Shown here: piece after piece, positions 9,087 to 17,353 of the stretch
Layout: each line of letters opens with the position of its first letter
Position numbering within the stretch: position 1 is the first letter of the stretch
DNA from: RYN-133 sp963708645
GTDB taxonomy: Bacteria > Actinomycetota > Actinomycetes > Mycobacteriales > Jatrophihabitantaceae
Reading direction: 5' to 3'
Assembly: GCA_963708645.1 (NCBI GenBank)
Contig: CAVPTA010000008.1
Coordinates: 124,001-188,000, forward strand
DNA: 64,000 nucleotides
Translations under genes and position numbers: made by a program
Notes under the pieces: model-generated
What the model was told of the DNA's origin: nothing
Databases searched by the model: none
What the model saw: the letters and a program-made list of their open reading frames with translations, nothing else

Positions 9087-9908
9087 TCAGAGCGCCACGG
9101 TCCCGACAACCCCGACGACGGTGTCGCCGCCGACCCAGATGTCCGCACCGTCCTGACGCACGTACACCCGCCCGCGCCGCCGCAACACCGTGCCCTGGCT
9201 GACCACGTAGGCCGCAGGCGCGAGGCCGGCCGGGATCAGCCACTGCGCGATCGCCGCGTTGAGGCTGCCGGTGACCGGATCCTCGCCGGTCGAGATGAGC
9301 GCAGTCATCGCCCGCACCTCGAAATCGACGGGTGATCCCGGCGGATAGGCCCCGATCACGCCGACATTCGCAAGGTTGGCACGGTCGGGCCGGACGGCCA
9401 GGACGGCGTCGGCGTCGCGCAACAGCAGGGCCACCCAACCCGGCCCGTTGTCAGCCCACTGGGCGTCAACGACATCGCCCGGGTCGAGTCGTAACGCAGT
9501 CACGACCGCGGCCAGATCGGCGGCGTCGACCGGACCGCCACGCAGCAACGGTGGCGCAGCCAGCGCCAACCGCGTTGCATGGCGCCGGATGCGGACGAGA
9601 CCCGCGCCGCACTCCTGCACGATGTCGACGCCCTTGGGTTCGCCGCCGGCCTCGAGCCAGGCCCGCGCGGAACCGAGAGTGGGGTGGCCGGCGAAGGGCA
9701 GCTCACGCGCCGGAGTGAAGATCCGCAACCGGTAGTCGGCAGTCGGATCTTCGGGTGGCAGCAGGAACGTGGTCTCCGACAGGTTCGTCCACCGCGCGAA
9801 CGCAGCGAGCCGCTCGTCGTCGAGCCCATCGGCGTCGTGGACGACGGCGACGGGGTTGCCGTAACCGAGTTCGTCGGTGAACACGTCGACCTGGCGAAAC
9901 GCGCGCAT
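9087..9908 (-). CDS. PhzF family isomerase-like protein
   Basis: 273 residues with the diaminopimelate-epimerase-like fold typical of PhzF proteins. The N-terminal signature is FRQVDVFTDELGYGNPVAVV. The catalytic Glu lies in NLSETTFL near residue 46. Further signatures are FTPARELPFAGHPTLGSARAW and, C-terminal, EDPVTGSLNAAIAQWL. These enzymes isomerise or epimerise small acids. A phenazine role is not suggested because no other phz genes are present. TGGAGTG lies about 8 nt upstream of the ATG. Monocistronic: 191 nt separates it from egtB, and I see no feature in that gap. Confidence 0.9.
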   Translation of the reverse strand: MRAFRQVDVFTDELGYGNPVAVVHDADGLDDERLAAFARWTNLSETTFLLPPEDPTADYRLRIFTPARELPFAGHPTLGSARAWLEAGGEPKGVDIVQECGAGLVRIRRHATRLALAAPPLLRGGPVDAADLAAVVTALRLDPGDVVDAQWADNGPGWVALLLRDADAVLAVRPDRANLANVGVIGAYPPGSPVDFEVRAMTALISTGEDPVTGSLNAAIAQWLIPAGLAPAAYVVSQGTVLRRRGRVYVRQDGADIWVGGDTVVGVVGTVAL

Positions 9909-9965
9909 GGGTTCACTCCATCAGATCGTCGGCCAGCCCATCCCGTTGAGTGGCGCGTTTGCTGA

Positions 9966-11123
9966 CTACTTGATCAGGTTGCGGGCCATCACCATGCGGT
10001 TGATCTGGTTGGTGCCCTCGTAGATCTGGGTGATCTTCGCGTCGCGCATCATCCGCTCGACGGGAAAGTCCTTGGTGAAGCCGTATCCGCCGAACAACTG
10101 CACGGCATCGGTGGTCACCGACATCGCGGTGTCGGATGCGAACACCTTCGCCGCCGACGACGTGAAGGTCAGCGAGCCCGTGTCGCGCTCGGCCTTCGCG
10201 GCCGCGGCATAGACGAGATGGCGCGACGCTTCGACGCGCATCGCCATGTCGGCGAGCATGAACTGGATGCCCTGGAAATCAGCGATGCGCTTGCCGAACT
10301 GGTGACGCTGCTTCACGTAATCCACGGCCGCGTCGAGGGCGCCCTGGGCGATGCCGAGCGCCTGCGCACCGATCGCGAGCCGGGTGTGGTCGAGCGTGCG
10401 CAGCGCGGTCTTGAAGCCGGTACCCGGCTCGCCGATGATCCGGTCGGCGGCAATCGTGCAGTCCTCGAAGTAGATCTCGCACGTCGGGCTGCCCTTGATG
10501 CCGAGCTTGCGCTCCTTGGCGCCGACCGAGAAGCCGGGGTCGTCCTTGTGCACGACGAACGCCGAGATGCCGTTCGCACCCTTGTCGGCATCGGTGACCG
10601 CCATGACGGTGTAGTAGGTCGAGACGCCTGCGTTGGTGATCCAGCATTTCGTGCCGTTGAGCACCCAGTGGTCACCGTCGAGCACGGCGCGCGTCCGCAT
10701 CGCGGCGGCGTCCGAACCGGCTTCCCGCTCCGACAGTGCGTAACTGATCATCGCCTCGCCGGACGCGATCGGGCTGAGCACATCCTTTTTGAGCTGCTCC
10801 GAACCGGACAGGATGATCGGCTGCGAACCGAGCTTGTTCACCGCGGGGATCAGCGACGACGACGCGCATGCCCGTGCGACCTCTTCGACCACGATGCACG
10901 TCGAGATCGCGTCGGCGCCGACCCCGCCGTACTCCTCCGGGATGTGCACCGCGTGGAAGCCGGCGCGTACCAGTGCCTGGTAGACGTCCTGCGGGAACTC
11001 TGCGGTGTCATCGATCTCGGCCGCCCGCGGCGCGATCTTGTCATCGGCGAGTTCACGCACCGCCTGGCGCAGCATGTCCTGCTCGTCGCTGAGTTGGTAC
11101 TGGTCGAATTCCGGGTTGGCCAT
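9966..11123 (-). CDS. Acyl-CoA dehydrogenase (FadE25-like)
   Basis: FAD-dependent alpha,beta-dehydrogenation of acyl-CoA. The 385-residue protein has the usual N-terminal helical, middle beta and C-terminal helical domains. Visible motifs include YALSEREAGSDAAAM (FAD/substrate segment), WITNAGVSTYYTVMAVTD, and QLFGGYGFTKDFPVERMMRDAKI. QIYEGTNQI places the catalytic base at Glu369, as in short-chain acyl-CoA dehydrogenases. It resembles the FadE25 type that in mycobacteria lies beside purE/purK, which here sit 20 kb away. The upstream TACTAT could be a -10 placing transcription close to the ATG. Confidence 0.92.
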   Translation of the reverse strand: MANPEFDQYQLSDEQDMLRQAVRELADDKIAPRAAEIDDTAEFPQDVYQALVRAGFHAVHIPEEYGGVGADAISTCIVVEEVARACASSSLIPAVNKLGSQPIILSGSEQLKKDVLSPIASGEAMISYALSEREAGSDAAAMRTRAVLDGDHWVLNGTKCWITNAGVSTYYTVMAVTDADKGANGISAFVVHKDDPGFSVGAKERKLGIKGSPTCEIYFEDCTIAADRIIGEPGTGFKTALRTLDHTRLAIGAQALGIAQGALDAAVDYVKQRHQFGKRIADFQGIQFMLADMAMRVEASRHLVYAAAAKAERDTGSLTFTSSAAKVFASDTAMSVTTDAVQLFGGYGFTKDFPVERMMRDAKITQIYEGTNQINRMVMARNLIK

Positions 11124-11131
11124 GACACAAA

Positions 11132-11149
11132 TAGTAGGACGACCTAGTA
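11132..11149. promoter_or_regulatory. Imperfect palindrome upstream of the acyl-CoA dehydrogenase gene
   Basis: Eighteen bases form an imperfect palindrome (TACTAGG-T-CG-T-CCTACTA on the minus strand, one mismatched pair). It lies 9 nt before the acyl-CoA dehydrogenase start and overlaps a possible -10 (TACTAT). Such an element could be an operator. No cognate regulator is encoded beside it. Confidence 0.3.
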
Positions 11150-11160
11150 GTTGCCGACCG

Positions 11161-11188
11161 TGTCACACCGGCGTGCGTGTGCTACGTC
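11161..11188 (+). promoter_or_regulatory. Probable ECF41-type promoter of the epimerase-sigma operon
   Basis: TGTCACA at 11161-11167 and CGTC at 11185-11188, separated by 17 nt, match the -35 and -10 elements described for ECF41 sigma factors. The site lies directly upstream of the epimerase-ECF41 gene pair. The CGTC ends 8 nt before the ATG at 11197, so the transcript would be nearly leaderless. The match to the factor encoded downstream is strong circumstantial support for autoregulation. Confidence 0.7.
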
Positions 11189-11196
11189 TCCAGGTC

Positions 11197-12135
11197 ATGA
11201 AGGTCTTTCTCGCCGGCGGAACCGGCGCAATCGGACGGCGGCTGGTGCCGCAGTTGCTCGCGGCCGGCCACGAGGTCTCCGCAACTACCCGCAGCAAGGC
11301 CAAGGAGTCGATGCTGCGCGAACTCGGCGCCCGGCCGGTGATCATGGACGCTCTGGACGCAGGGGCGGTCGGCGCAGCGGTAGCAGCCGCCGAGCCCGAG
11401 GTGATCATCCACGAGATGACCTCGATCGACGGCGTCCCCGACTTGAAGCACTTCGACCGCGCCTTTGCCGCGACCAACCGGCTACGCATCGAAGGCACCG
11501 ACCACCTCCTCGCGGCGGCCCGCGCCAGCGGCGTGCGGCGGGTCATCGTGCAGAGCTACACCGGTTGGCCGAACGAGCGCACCGGCGGACCGATCAAGAC
11601 CGAGGACGACCCGCTCGACGACAATCCGCCTGCCAATCAACGCGAATCCCTCGTCGCCATCCGGCATATCGAAGCTGCCGCGCGCGAGGCACCGATGGAA
11701 ACGGCCGTACTGCGGTATGCCAACTTCTACGGTCCGGACGTCACCAAGGCGATGTTCGACGTGATCCGCGCACGCAAGTTCCCGATCATCGGCGACGGCG
11801 CCGGCATCTGGTCGTGGATCCATCTGGACGACGCCGCGGCGGCCACGGTGGCCGCGCTGACACGCGGCAGCGGGGTCTACAACATCGTCGATGACGAACC
11901 GGCAGCCGCGCGCGACATGCTGCCCGCCATGGCAGCCATCATCGGCGCGAAGCCGCCGCGCCGGGTGCCGGCTTGGCTGGCGCGTCCGATCGCGGGAGCG
12001 GTCGGCGTCACCATGCTCACCCAGATGCGTGGCTCGTCCAATGCGAAGGCCAAGCGCGAGCTCGGCTGGGAACCGCGGTGGCGCACCTGGCGCGACGGCA
12101 TGCGCCACGAGGCCAGGGCAGGATCCTTCTCATGA
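11197..12135 (+). CDS. NAD-dependent epimerase/dehydratase, partner of an ECF41 sigma factor
   Basis: Extended SDR protein of 312 residues. The Rossmann motif GGTGAIGRRL is at residues 7-16, and VIIHEMTS, VQSYTGWP and LRYANFYGPD follow in the usual order. The classic catalytic YxxxK is not obvious, so activity as an epimerase is uncertain. The start is the ATG that fits the Rossmann strand (MKVFLAGGTG) and lies just after the ECF41-type promoter. It overlaps the sigma gene by 4 nt (ATGA). ECF41 factors are typically linked to carboxymuconolactone decarboxylase, oxidoreductase or epimerase (COE) genes, and this is that partner. Confidence 0.88.
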   Translation: MKVFLAGGTGAIGRRLVPQLLAAGHEVSATTRSKAKESMLRELGARPVIMDALDAGAVGAAVAAAEPEVIIHEMTSIDGVPDLKHFDRAFAATNRLRIEGTDHLLAAARASGVRRVIVQSYTGWPNERTGGPIKTEDDPLDDNPPANQRESLVAIRHIEAAAREAPMETAVLRYANFYGPDVTKAMFDVIRARKFPIIGDGAGIWSWIHLDDAAAATVAALTRGSGVYNIVDDEPAAARDMLPAMAAIIGAKPPRRVPAWLARPIAGAVGVTMLTQMRGSSNAKAKRELGWEPRWRTWRDGMRHEARAGSFS

Positions 12136-13034
12136 GCGAGCCGTTCGCGGCGCTGAGGCCTTACCTGTTCTCGATCGCGTACCGGATGCTTTCGAGCGTC
12201 GCCGACGCCGAGGACGTGGTGCAGGAGGCCTACCTGCGCTACCACCGCGCCGACGCGGAGGTCGAGTCGCCGAAGGCGTACCTGTCGGCAGTCGTCACGC
12301 GGCTGTGCATCGATCATTTGCGCTCGGCGCGGGTGCGACGTGAGACCTACGTCGGCGAGTGGCTGCCCGAGCCCTTGTTGACCGACGGCAGCGCTGATCC
12401 CGAGCACGCGGTCGTCGACGCGGATTCGCTCTCGATGGCGTTCTTGCTCGTGCTCGAGCGGCTCTCGCCAGTCGAGCGCGCGGTGTTCCTCCTGCACGAC
12501 GTCTTCGGTTACGGATTCGCCGAGGTCGCCGGGATGGTCGAGCGCACGCCGGACAACTGCCGCCAGATCGGCGTCCGCGCGCGTCGGCACGTCACCGAGC
12601 AGGCACCGCGGTTCGAGACCTCGCGTGCCGAGCGGGACGAGTTGGCGCAACGGTTCCTGGCTGCATTCGTCGACGGCGACGTCGACGGGCTGGTCAGCCT
12701 GCTTGCCGCGGACGTCATCGTGCAGGGCGACGGCGGCGGGCATCAGCCGTCGTGGCCGAACGCGATCGTCGGCCGCGACAAGGTCGCGCGGCTGCTCGCC
12801 GCGCTGGCCGCCGACATCAGGCGGATGGACGTGTCGGTACGCCCGGTCGAGGTCAACGGCCAGCCCGGAGCAACGATTCACGCCGCCGACGGCGGTCTCA
12901 TCAACGTCATCACGATCGACATCGCCGATGGGGTGGTGCAGACGGTGCGGTCGGTCATCAATCCTGACAAGCTGCACCACCTGGGCCGGCTCGCCGATCG
13001 GCAGGCGTTGCTCGACCAGCGCGCGCGCCGCTAG
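12132..13034 (+). CDS. ECF41 family RNA polymerase sigma factor (SigJ-like) with SnoaL-like C-terminus
   Basis: 300-residue extracytoplasmic-function sigma factor. Region 2 is at residues 5-70 (YLFSIAYRMLSSVADAEDVVQEAYLRY) and region 4 at about 105-160 (LSPVERAVFLLHDVFGYGFAEVAGMVERTPDNCRQ). A SnoaL/NTF2-like domain follows to the C-terminus. Both ECF41 hallmarks are present: WLPEP in the linker (about residue 77) and a D-G-G-G motif in the C-terminal domain (about residue 199). In this group the fused domain controls sigma activity instead of a separate anti-sigma factor. No anti-sigma gene is nearby. Translationally coupled to the epimerase and probably transcribed from its own target promoter at 11161. 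Confidence 0.93.
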   Translation: MSEPFAALRPYLFSIAYRMLSSVADAEDVVQEAYLRYHRADAEVESPKAYLSAVVTRLCIDHLRSARVRRETYVGEWLPEPLLTDGSADPEHAVVDADSLSMAFLLVLERLSPVERAVFLLHDVFGYGFAEVAGMVERTPDNCRQIGVRARRHVTEQAPRFETSRAERDELAQRFLAAFVDGDVDGLVSLLAADVIVQGDGGGHQPSWPNAIVGRDKVARLLAALAADIRRMDVSVRPVEVNGQPGATIHAADGGLINVITIDIADGVVQTVRSVINPDKLHHLGRLADRQALLDQRARR

Positions 13035-13084
13035 CCCGGCCGTCGCGACCCCTCGGATAGGGTTCTCGCACCGAGGAGGCTCCG

Positions 13085-14539
13085 ATGTCCCAGCCCGATG
13101 CAGTGTCCGCTCAAAACGTGTCCACCGCATATCGCAGCGCGCTCGAGGTGATCGGCGCGGTCGAACCCACGATCGCCGGCGCGATCCGCAGCGAACTGAC
13201 CGATCAGCGCGCGTCCCTCAAGCTGATCGCGAGCGAGAACTACGCGTCGCTGGCGACGCTGTTGACGATGGGAACGTGGCTCTCGGACAAGTACGCCGAG
13301 GGGACGATCGGACACCGGTTCTACGCGGGCTGCCAGAACATCGACACCGTCGAGCAGACCGCGGCTGATCACGCCCGCGAGCTGTTCGGGGCGCCGCACG
13401 CGTACGTGCAGCCGCACTCCGGAATCGACGCGAATCTCGTTGCATTCTGGTCGATTCTCGCCCAGCGGGTCGAGTCTCCTGCGCTGCAGCAGGCGGGCGC
13501 AAAGCACGTCAACGACCTGTCCGAAGAGGATTGGGAATCGTTGCGCAATGCGCTCGGAAACCAGCGGGCGCTCGGCATGTCCCTCGACGCCGGCGGTCAC
13601 CTGACGCACGGGTTCCGTCCCAACATCAGCGGCAAGATGTTCCACCAGCGCTCCTACGGGACCGACCCCGAGACCGGGCTGATCGACTACGCCGCGGTGC
13701 GCGCGGCAGCACAGGAGTTCCGTCCGCTGATCCTGATCGCCGGCTACTCGGCGTACCCGCGCAAGATCAATTTTGCGACCATGCGCGAGATCGCCGACGA
13801 GATCGACGCCGTGCTGATGGTCGACATGGCGCACTTCGCCGGCCTGGTGGCCGGCAAGGTCTTCACCGGCGACTTCGATCCGGTGCCGCATGCCCACGTC
13901 GTCACGACCACGACACACAAGTCACTGCGCGGCCCGCGCGGTGGCATGGTGCTGTGCCAGCCCGAGTTCGCCGATTCGGTCGACCGCGGCTGCCCGATGG
14001 TGCTCGGCGGCCCGCTCGGCCACGTCATGGCGGCCAAGGCGGTCGCGCTCGCCGAGGCCCGGCAGCCGTCGTTCCGCACCTACGCGCAGGCGATCGCCGA
14101 CAACTCGGTTGCGCTGGCCGAAGGCCTGATGAAGCGTGGCACGCGATTGATCACCAACGGCACCGAGAATCATCTGTGCCTGCTCGACGTCTCGTCGTTC
14201 GGTCTCACCGGCCGCCAGGCCGAGTCGGCGCTGCTCGATTCGGGCATCGTCACCAACCGCAACGCGATCCCCCGCGACCCGAACGGTGCCTGGTACACCA
14301 GCGGCGTGCGCATCGGCACGCCGGCGCTGACCTCGCGCGGCTTCAACGCCGACGACTTCGACCGGGTCGCCGAACTCATCGTCGACGTCCTCGCCGCGAC
14401 GACGCCCGCTGCCGCCGCCTCGGGCGGCACGTCCAAGGCCAAGTACGCGATCGCCGACGGTGTCGCCGACAAGACGCACTCGGCGGCAGCCGAGCTCCTC
14501 AACGCGCGTCCGCTTTACCCGGCCCTCGATCTCGGGTAG
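13085..14539 (+). CDS. glyA: Serine hydroxymethyltransferase
   Basis: PLP enzyme interconverting serine and glycine with tetrahydrofolate. At 484 residues it is longer than the usual 415-430 and carries an insertion around residues 130-185, typical of the long actinobacterial form. Visible features are SLKLIASENYAS at the start, the GHRFYAGCQNID motif, and VVTTTTHKSLRGPRGGM with PLP-binding Lys279. A GAGGAGG ribosome site lies 4 nt before the ATG. TAGGGT near 13057 could be the -10. The next gene starts 10 nt after the stop. Confidence 0.95.
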   Translation: MSQPDAVSAQNVSTAYRSALEVIGAVEPTIAGAIRSELTDQRASLKLIASENYASLATLLTMGTWLSDKYAEGTIGHRFYAGCQNIDTVEQTAADHARELFGAPHAYVQPHSGIDANLVAFWSILAQRVESPALQQAGAKHVNDLSEEDWESLRNALGNQRALGMSLDAGGHLTHGFRPNISGKMFHQRSYGTDPETGLIDYAAVRAAAQEFRPLILIAGYSAYPRKINFATMREIADEIDAVLMVDMAHFAGLVAGKVFTGDFDPVPHAHVVTTTTHKSLRGPRGGMVLCQPEFADSVDRGCPMVLGGPLGHVMAAKAVALAEARQPSFRTYAQAIADNSVALAEGLMKRGTRLITNGTENHLCLLDVSSFGLTGRQAESALLDSGIVTNRNAIPRDPNGAWYTSGVRIGTPALTSRGFNADDFDRVAELIVDVLAATTPAAAASGGTSKAKYAIADGVADKTHSAAAELLNARPLYPALDLG

Positions 14540-14549
14540 CAAAGCACCT

Positions 14550-15062
14550 ATGAGCTACCAGCCGATGCCGCCCGCGCCGCAGGGCGGTCCGCCGCCGCCC
14601 GCCGCCCGCGACCCACGCAACGCTCCGTCGACGGTGCAGAACGCGGTGCGGCTGATGTTCGTGTTGGCGGCGCTCGGCGTGATCGGCCTGATCGTCGTCT
14701 TCGCCGACAAGAGCGCGCTGCGCAAGGCCATCGCGGACGCCAACCCGTCCTACGACACGAGCAAGCTCGACAGCACGGTCAACGCGGGCATCGCGATCGG
14801 CGCGGTGATCGGCATCATCCTGATCGTGCTCTACGTGCTGCTCGCGCTGCAGGTGCGCAAGGGCAAGAACTGGGCACGCATCGTCACGTGGGTGCTTGCG
14901 GGGTTGGGCGCGCTAGGCGGCGTCACCAACCTGGCACAGCCGCAGGCCGCGTTGACAAAGGTGATCGCCGGCATCGAGTTGGTGCTCTACGTCGTGCTGA
15001 TCGTGTTGCTCGCCTTGAAGCCGAGCAACGACTACTTCCGCAAGCCGAGATACCAGTACTGA
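14550..15062 (+). CDS. Integral membrane protein, function unknown
   Basis: 170 residues. A Pro/Gly-rich cytoplasmic N-terminus (about 30 residues) precedes four predicted membrane helices: about residues 32-51, 77-100, 110-130 and 140-158. The layout resembles small actinobacterial DUF membrane proteins with an N-terminal proline-rich tail. No catalytic motif. The ATG at 14550 was chosen because it follows the glyA stop by 10 nt and begins the Pro-rich segment. Probably co-transcribed with glyA; functional link unknown. Confidence 0.75.
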   Translation: MSYQPMPPAPQGGPPPPAARDPRNAPSTVQNAVRLMFVLAALGVIGLIVVFADKSALRKAIADANPSYDTSKLDSTVNAGIAIGAVIGIILIVLYVLLALQVRKGKNWARIVTWVLAGLGALGGVTNLAQPQAALTKVIAGIELVLYVVLIVLLALKPSNDYFRKPRYQY

Positions 15063-15063
15063 C

Positions 15064-16281
15064 TCAGCGCGCCGTCGCGTAGGGCGAGGTCATCGCCCCG
15101 GTGCCGTCGCGCCATTCGTACGCGCGCACGCCGCGCACGTAGACGTCGACGGCGCGGCTCATCACGTCGAGCGGGTCGCCGTCCCAGATCACGACGTCAC
15201 CGTCGAGCCCTGCGCGCAATGCGCCGACGCGATCGTCCAGTCCCATGATCTTCGCCGGGTTGACGGTGATCGACCGCAACGCGTCGTCGCGGCTCATTCC
15301 ATCCTTGACGGCGAATGTTGCCTGGTGCACCAGGAAGTTGATCGCCACGACCGGGTGATCGGTCGTGATCGCGACCAGGACGCCGGCCTTCGAAAGCAGG
15401 CCGGGGTTGGCCAGCGTTCGGCCACGCAGTTCGACCTTGCTGCGCGTGCTGAACAAAGGGCCGACGACGCACGGGATGTTGCGTTCGGCCAGCAGGTCGG
15501 CGATGAGGTAACCCTCGGTCGCATGGTTGACGATCAGGCGATACCCGAACTCGTCGGCCAACCGGATGGCCGTAGCGATGTCGTCGGCGCGGTGCGTGTG
15601 CTGGCTCCAGGGCAACTCACCGTCGAGCACCCGAACGAGCACTTCGGACGTCGGGTCGCGGTCGAACGGGTCACCCTTGTCGGTGGCCGCGGCTCGGCGC
15701 GCCTTGTAGTCCTGTGCCTTGGTGAGCGCATCGCGGATCACCGCGGCGACGCCGAGCCGGGTGGCCGGCAGTTGCTTGCGCTCGCCGTAGACGCGCTTCG
15801 GGTTCTCGCCGAGGGCGCTCTTCACGCTGCACGGTGACTTCATCACCATCTCGTCGACGACCCGTCCCCAGGTCTTGATCGCTACCGTCTGCCCGCCGAT
15901 CGGGTTGCCGCTGCCGGGCTTGACGACCACGCTCGTGACGCCTCCGGACAGCGCGTCGATGAACCCGATGTCTGCCGGATTGATGCCGTCGAGGGCGCGC
16001 AACCGCGCGCCGTTCGGGTCGGTCATCTCGTTGGTGTCGTTGCCGACGCCGCTCTCGCCCTCTTCGTGGACGCCGACGTGCGCGTGCGCGTCGACGAAGC
16101 CGGGCAGCACCCACCGTCCGGTCGCATCGACGACGTCGGCGCCGTCGGGAATCTCGACGTCGGTGCCGACACTCGCGATCGTTCCGTCGACCACGACGAC
16201 GGTGCCGCCCTCGATCGGATCGCCGTCGATCGGAACGACGCGGCCTCCGGTGATGACAACGGTTCCGGTGCGCTCTCCCAT
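15064..16281 (-). CDS. Amidohydrolase family protein (imidazolonepropionase-like)
   Basis: Metal-dependent hydrolase of 405 residues. N- and C-terminal strands (TVVITGGRVVPIDG, GLDGDVVIWDGDPL) form the composite beta-sandwich. The barrel carries the metal ligands: DAHAHVG (HxH), a His in SQHTHRADD, NHAT, and the Asp of ITTDHPVV. Such proteins cleave cyclic amides or related bonds; the substrate is unknown. I chose the ATG at 16281; a GTG three codons upstream is possible. Convergent with the membrane-protein gene at 15062. Confidence 0.85.
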   Translation of the reverse strand: MGERTGTVVITGGRVVPIDGDPIEGGTVVVVDGTIASVGTDVEIPDGADVVDATGRWVLPGFVDAHAHVGVHEEGESGVGNDTNEMTDPNGARLRALDGINPADIGFIDALSGGVTSVVVKPGSGNPIGGQTVAIKTWGRVVDEMVMKSPCSVKSALGENPKRVYGERKQLPATRLGVAAVIRDALTKAQDYKARRAAATDKGDPFDRDPTSEVLVRVLDGELPWSQHTHRADDIATAIRLADEFGYRLIVNHATEGYLIADLLAERNIPCVVGPLFSTRSKVELRGRTLANPGLLSKAGVLVAITTDHPVVAINFLVHQATFAVKDGMSRDDALRSITVNPAKIMGLDDRVGALRAGLDGDVVIWDGDPLDVMSRAVDVYVRGVRAYEWRDGTGAMTSPYATAR

Positions 16282-16339
16282 GGTTCTCACCGTACGGTGA
16301 GGCGATGCCGATCATGGACGTCACCCGATCGGTGGCCCC

Positions 16340-17342
16340 GTGAGCGAACCGGCCGAGGGCGCCGCGGCGAAGTCGCTGGCCCGTAACCGCGACTTCGTCA
16401 TCCTGTGGGTCGGCGGCGCGGTCTCCGAGCTCGGGACGTCGATGAGCCAGCTCGTGTTCCCGCTCGTCGGCTACGCGATCACGCACTCGACGGTCGAAGC
16501 GGGCCTTGCGACCACCGGCCTCCTCCTGGGCGGGGTCGTGGTGCGTCTGCCTGCGGGTGCGCTGGTCGATCGCTTCGCGCGCAGCCGCGTGCTGGTGACG
16601 ACGAACGTCGTCGCCGCGCTGGTCTACGGCAGCCTCGCGGTGGCGTTGTTGGCCGGCCACCTGACACTCGCGCATCTGGTGATCGTCGGAGTCGTCAGCG
16701 GCGCGACCGATGCTTTCGATTCCCCGGCGACGTCGGCTTCGGTTCGCACGATTGTGCCCAAGGCCCAGCTCCCACTGGCCTATCTGGGGAGGGTTGATCA
16801 ACTTCGCCGGTACCTTCATGTTTGTCGCGGTCACGCTGCGGTTGATCGAAAGTGGCACGAGGCCCGCGGCCATCGGTCTTGTCGAGACGGCAGCGGCAGT
16901 CGCCGGGCTGGTCGGCGCACTGGTCGCCCCGATGATCATCCGCCGGGCTCGGACGGGCCGGCTGACGATCCTCTTGACCGTGGTGATGGCTGCGGTGGTC
17001 GTCCCGCAGGCGTGGACGACGAACGTCGTCGCTGTCGGTGCACTGCTCGCTCTCGCGACGTTCCTCGTCCCAGCGAACAACGCCGGAATCTCCGCCTACA
17101 TGGTCTCGATCGTTCCCGATGAGTTGCAGGGTCGCGTCAACTCAGCGGCGGGCTTCATAGCAAGCGGGTTGTTGCCGCTCGGCCCGGTGCTCGCCGGGAT
17201 CGCGCTCGCCCTGGTCGGCGGCGTGACGACGTTGCTGATCGGCGCGGCAGCCACCGCCCTGTGCGCGGTGCCGCTGCTCGCCGCGCGAACCATCCGGGAA
17301 CTCGGCCGGCCCGACGAGTGGGCGGGCACAGCGCCAGCGTGA
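16340..17342 (+). pseudogene. MFS transporter with internal deletion and frame change
   Basis: The N-terminal part (to about 16778) encodes helices 1-4 of an MFS_3-type exporter, including FVILWVGGAVSELGTSMSQL and the loop GALVDRFARSRVLV. The C-terminal part resumes in another frame at INFAGTFMFVAVTLR near 16795 and runs through RVNSAAGFIASGLLPLGPVLAG to the stop. Homologues carry roughly 100 residues (helices 5-6 and the central loop) between these points, and they are absent here. Unlike the other frame breaks in the window, one base cannot repair this. Either a true deletion pseudogene or a collapsed assembly region. Confidence 0.7.
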
Positions 17343-17353
17343 CTTTCCGCGAG

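Noticed and set aside
9087..9908. Phenazine biosynthesis from the PhzF-like gene
   Set aside because: No other phz genes are in the window; PhzF-like proteins are widespread with varied roles.
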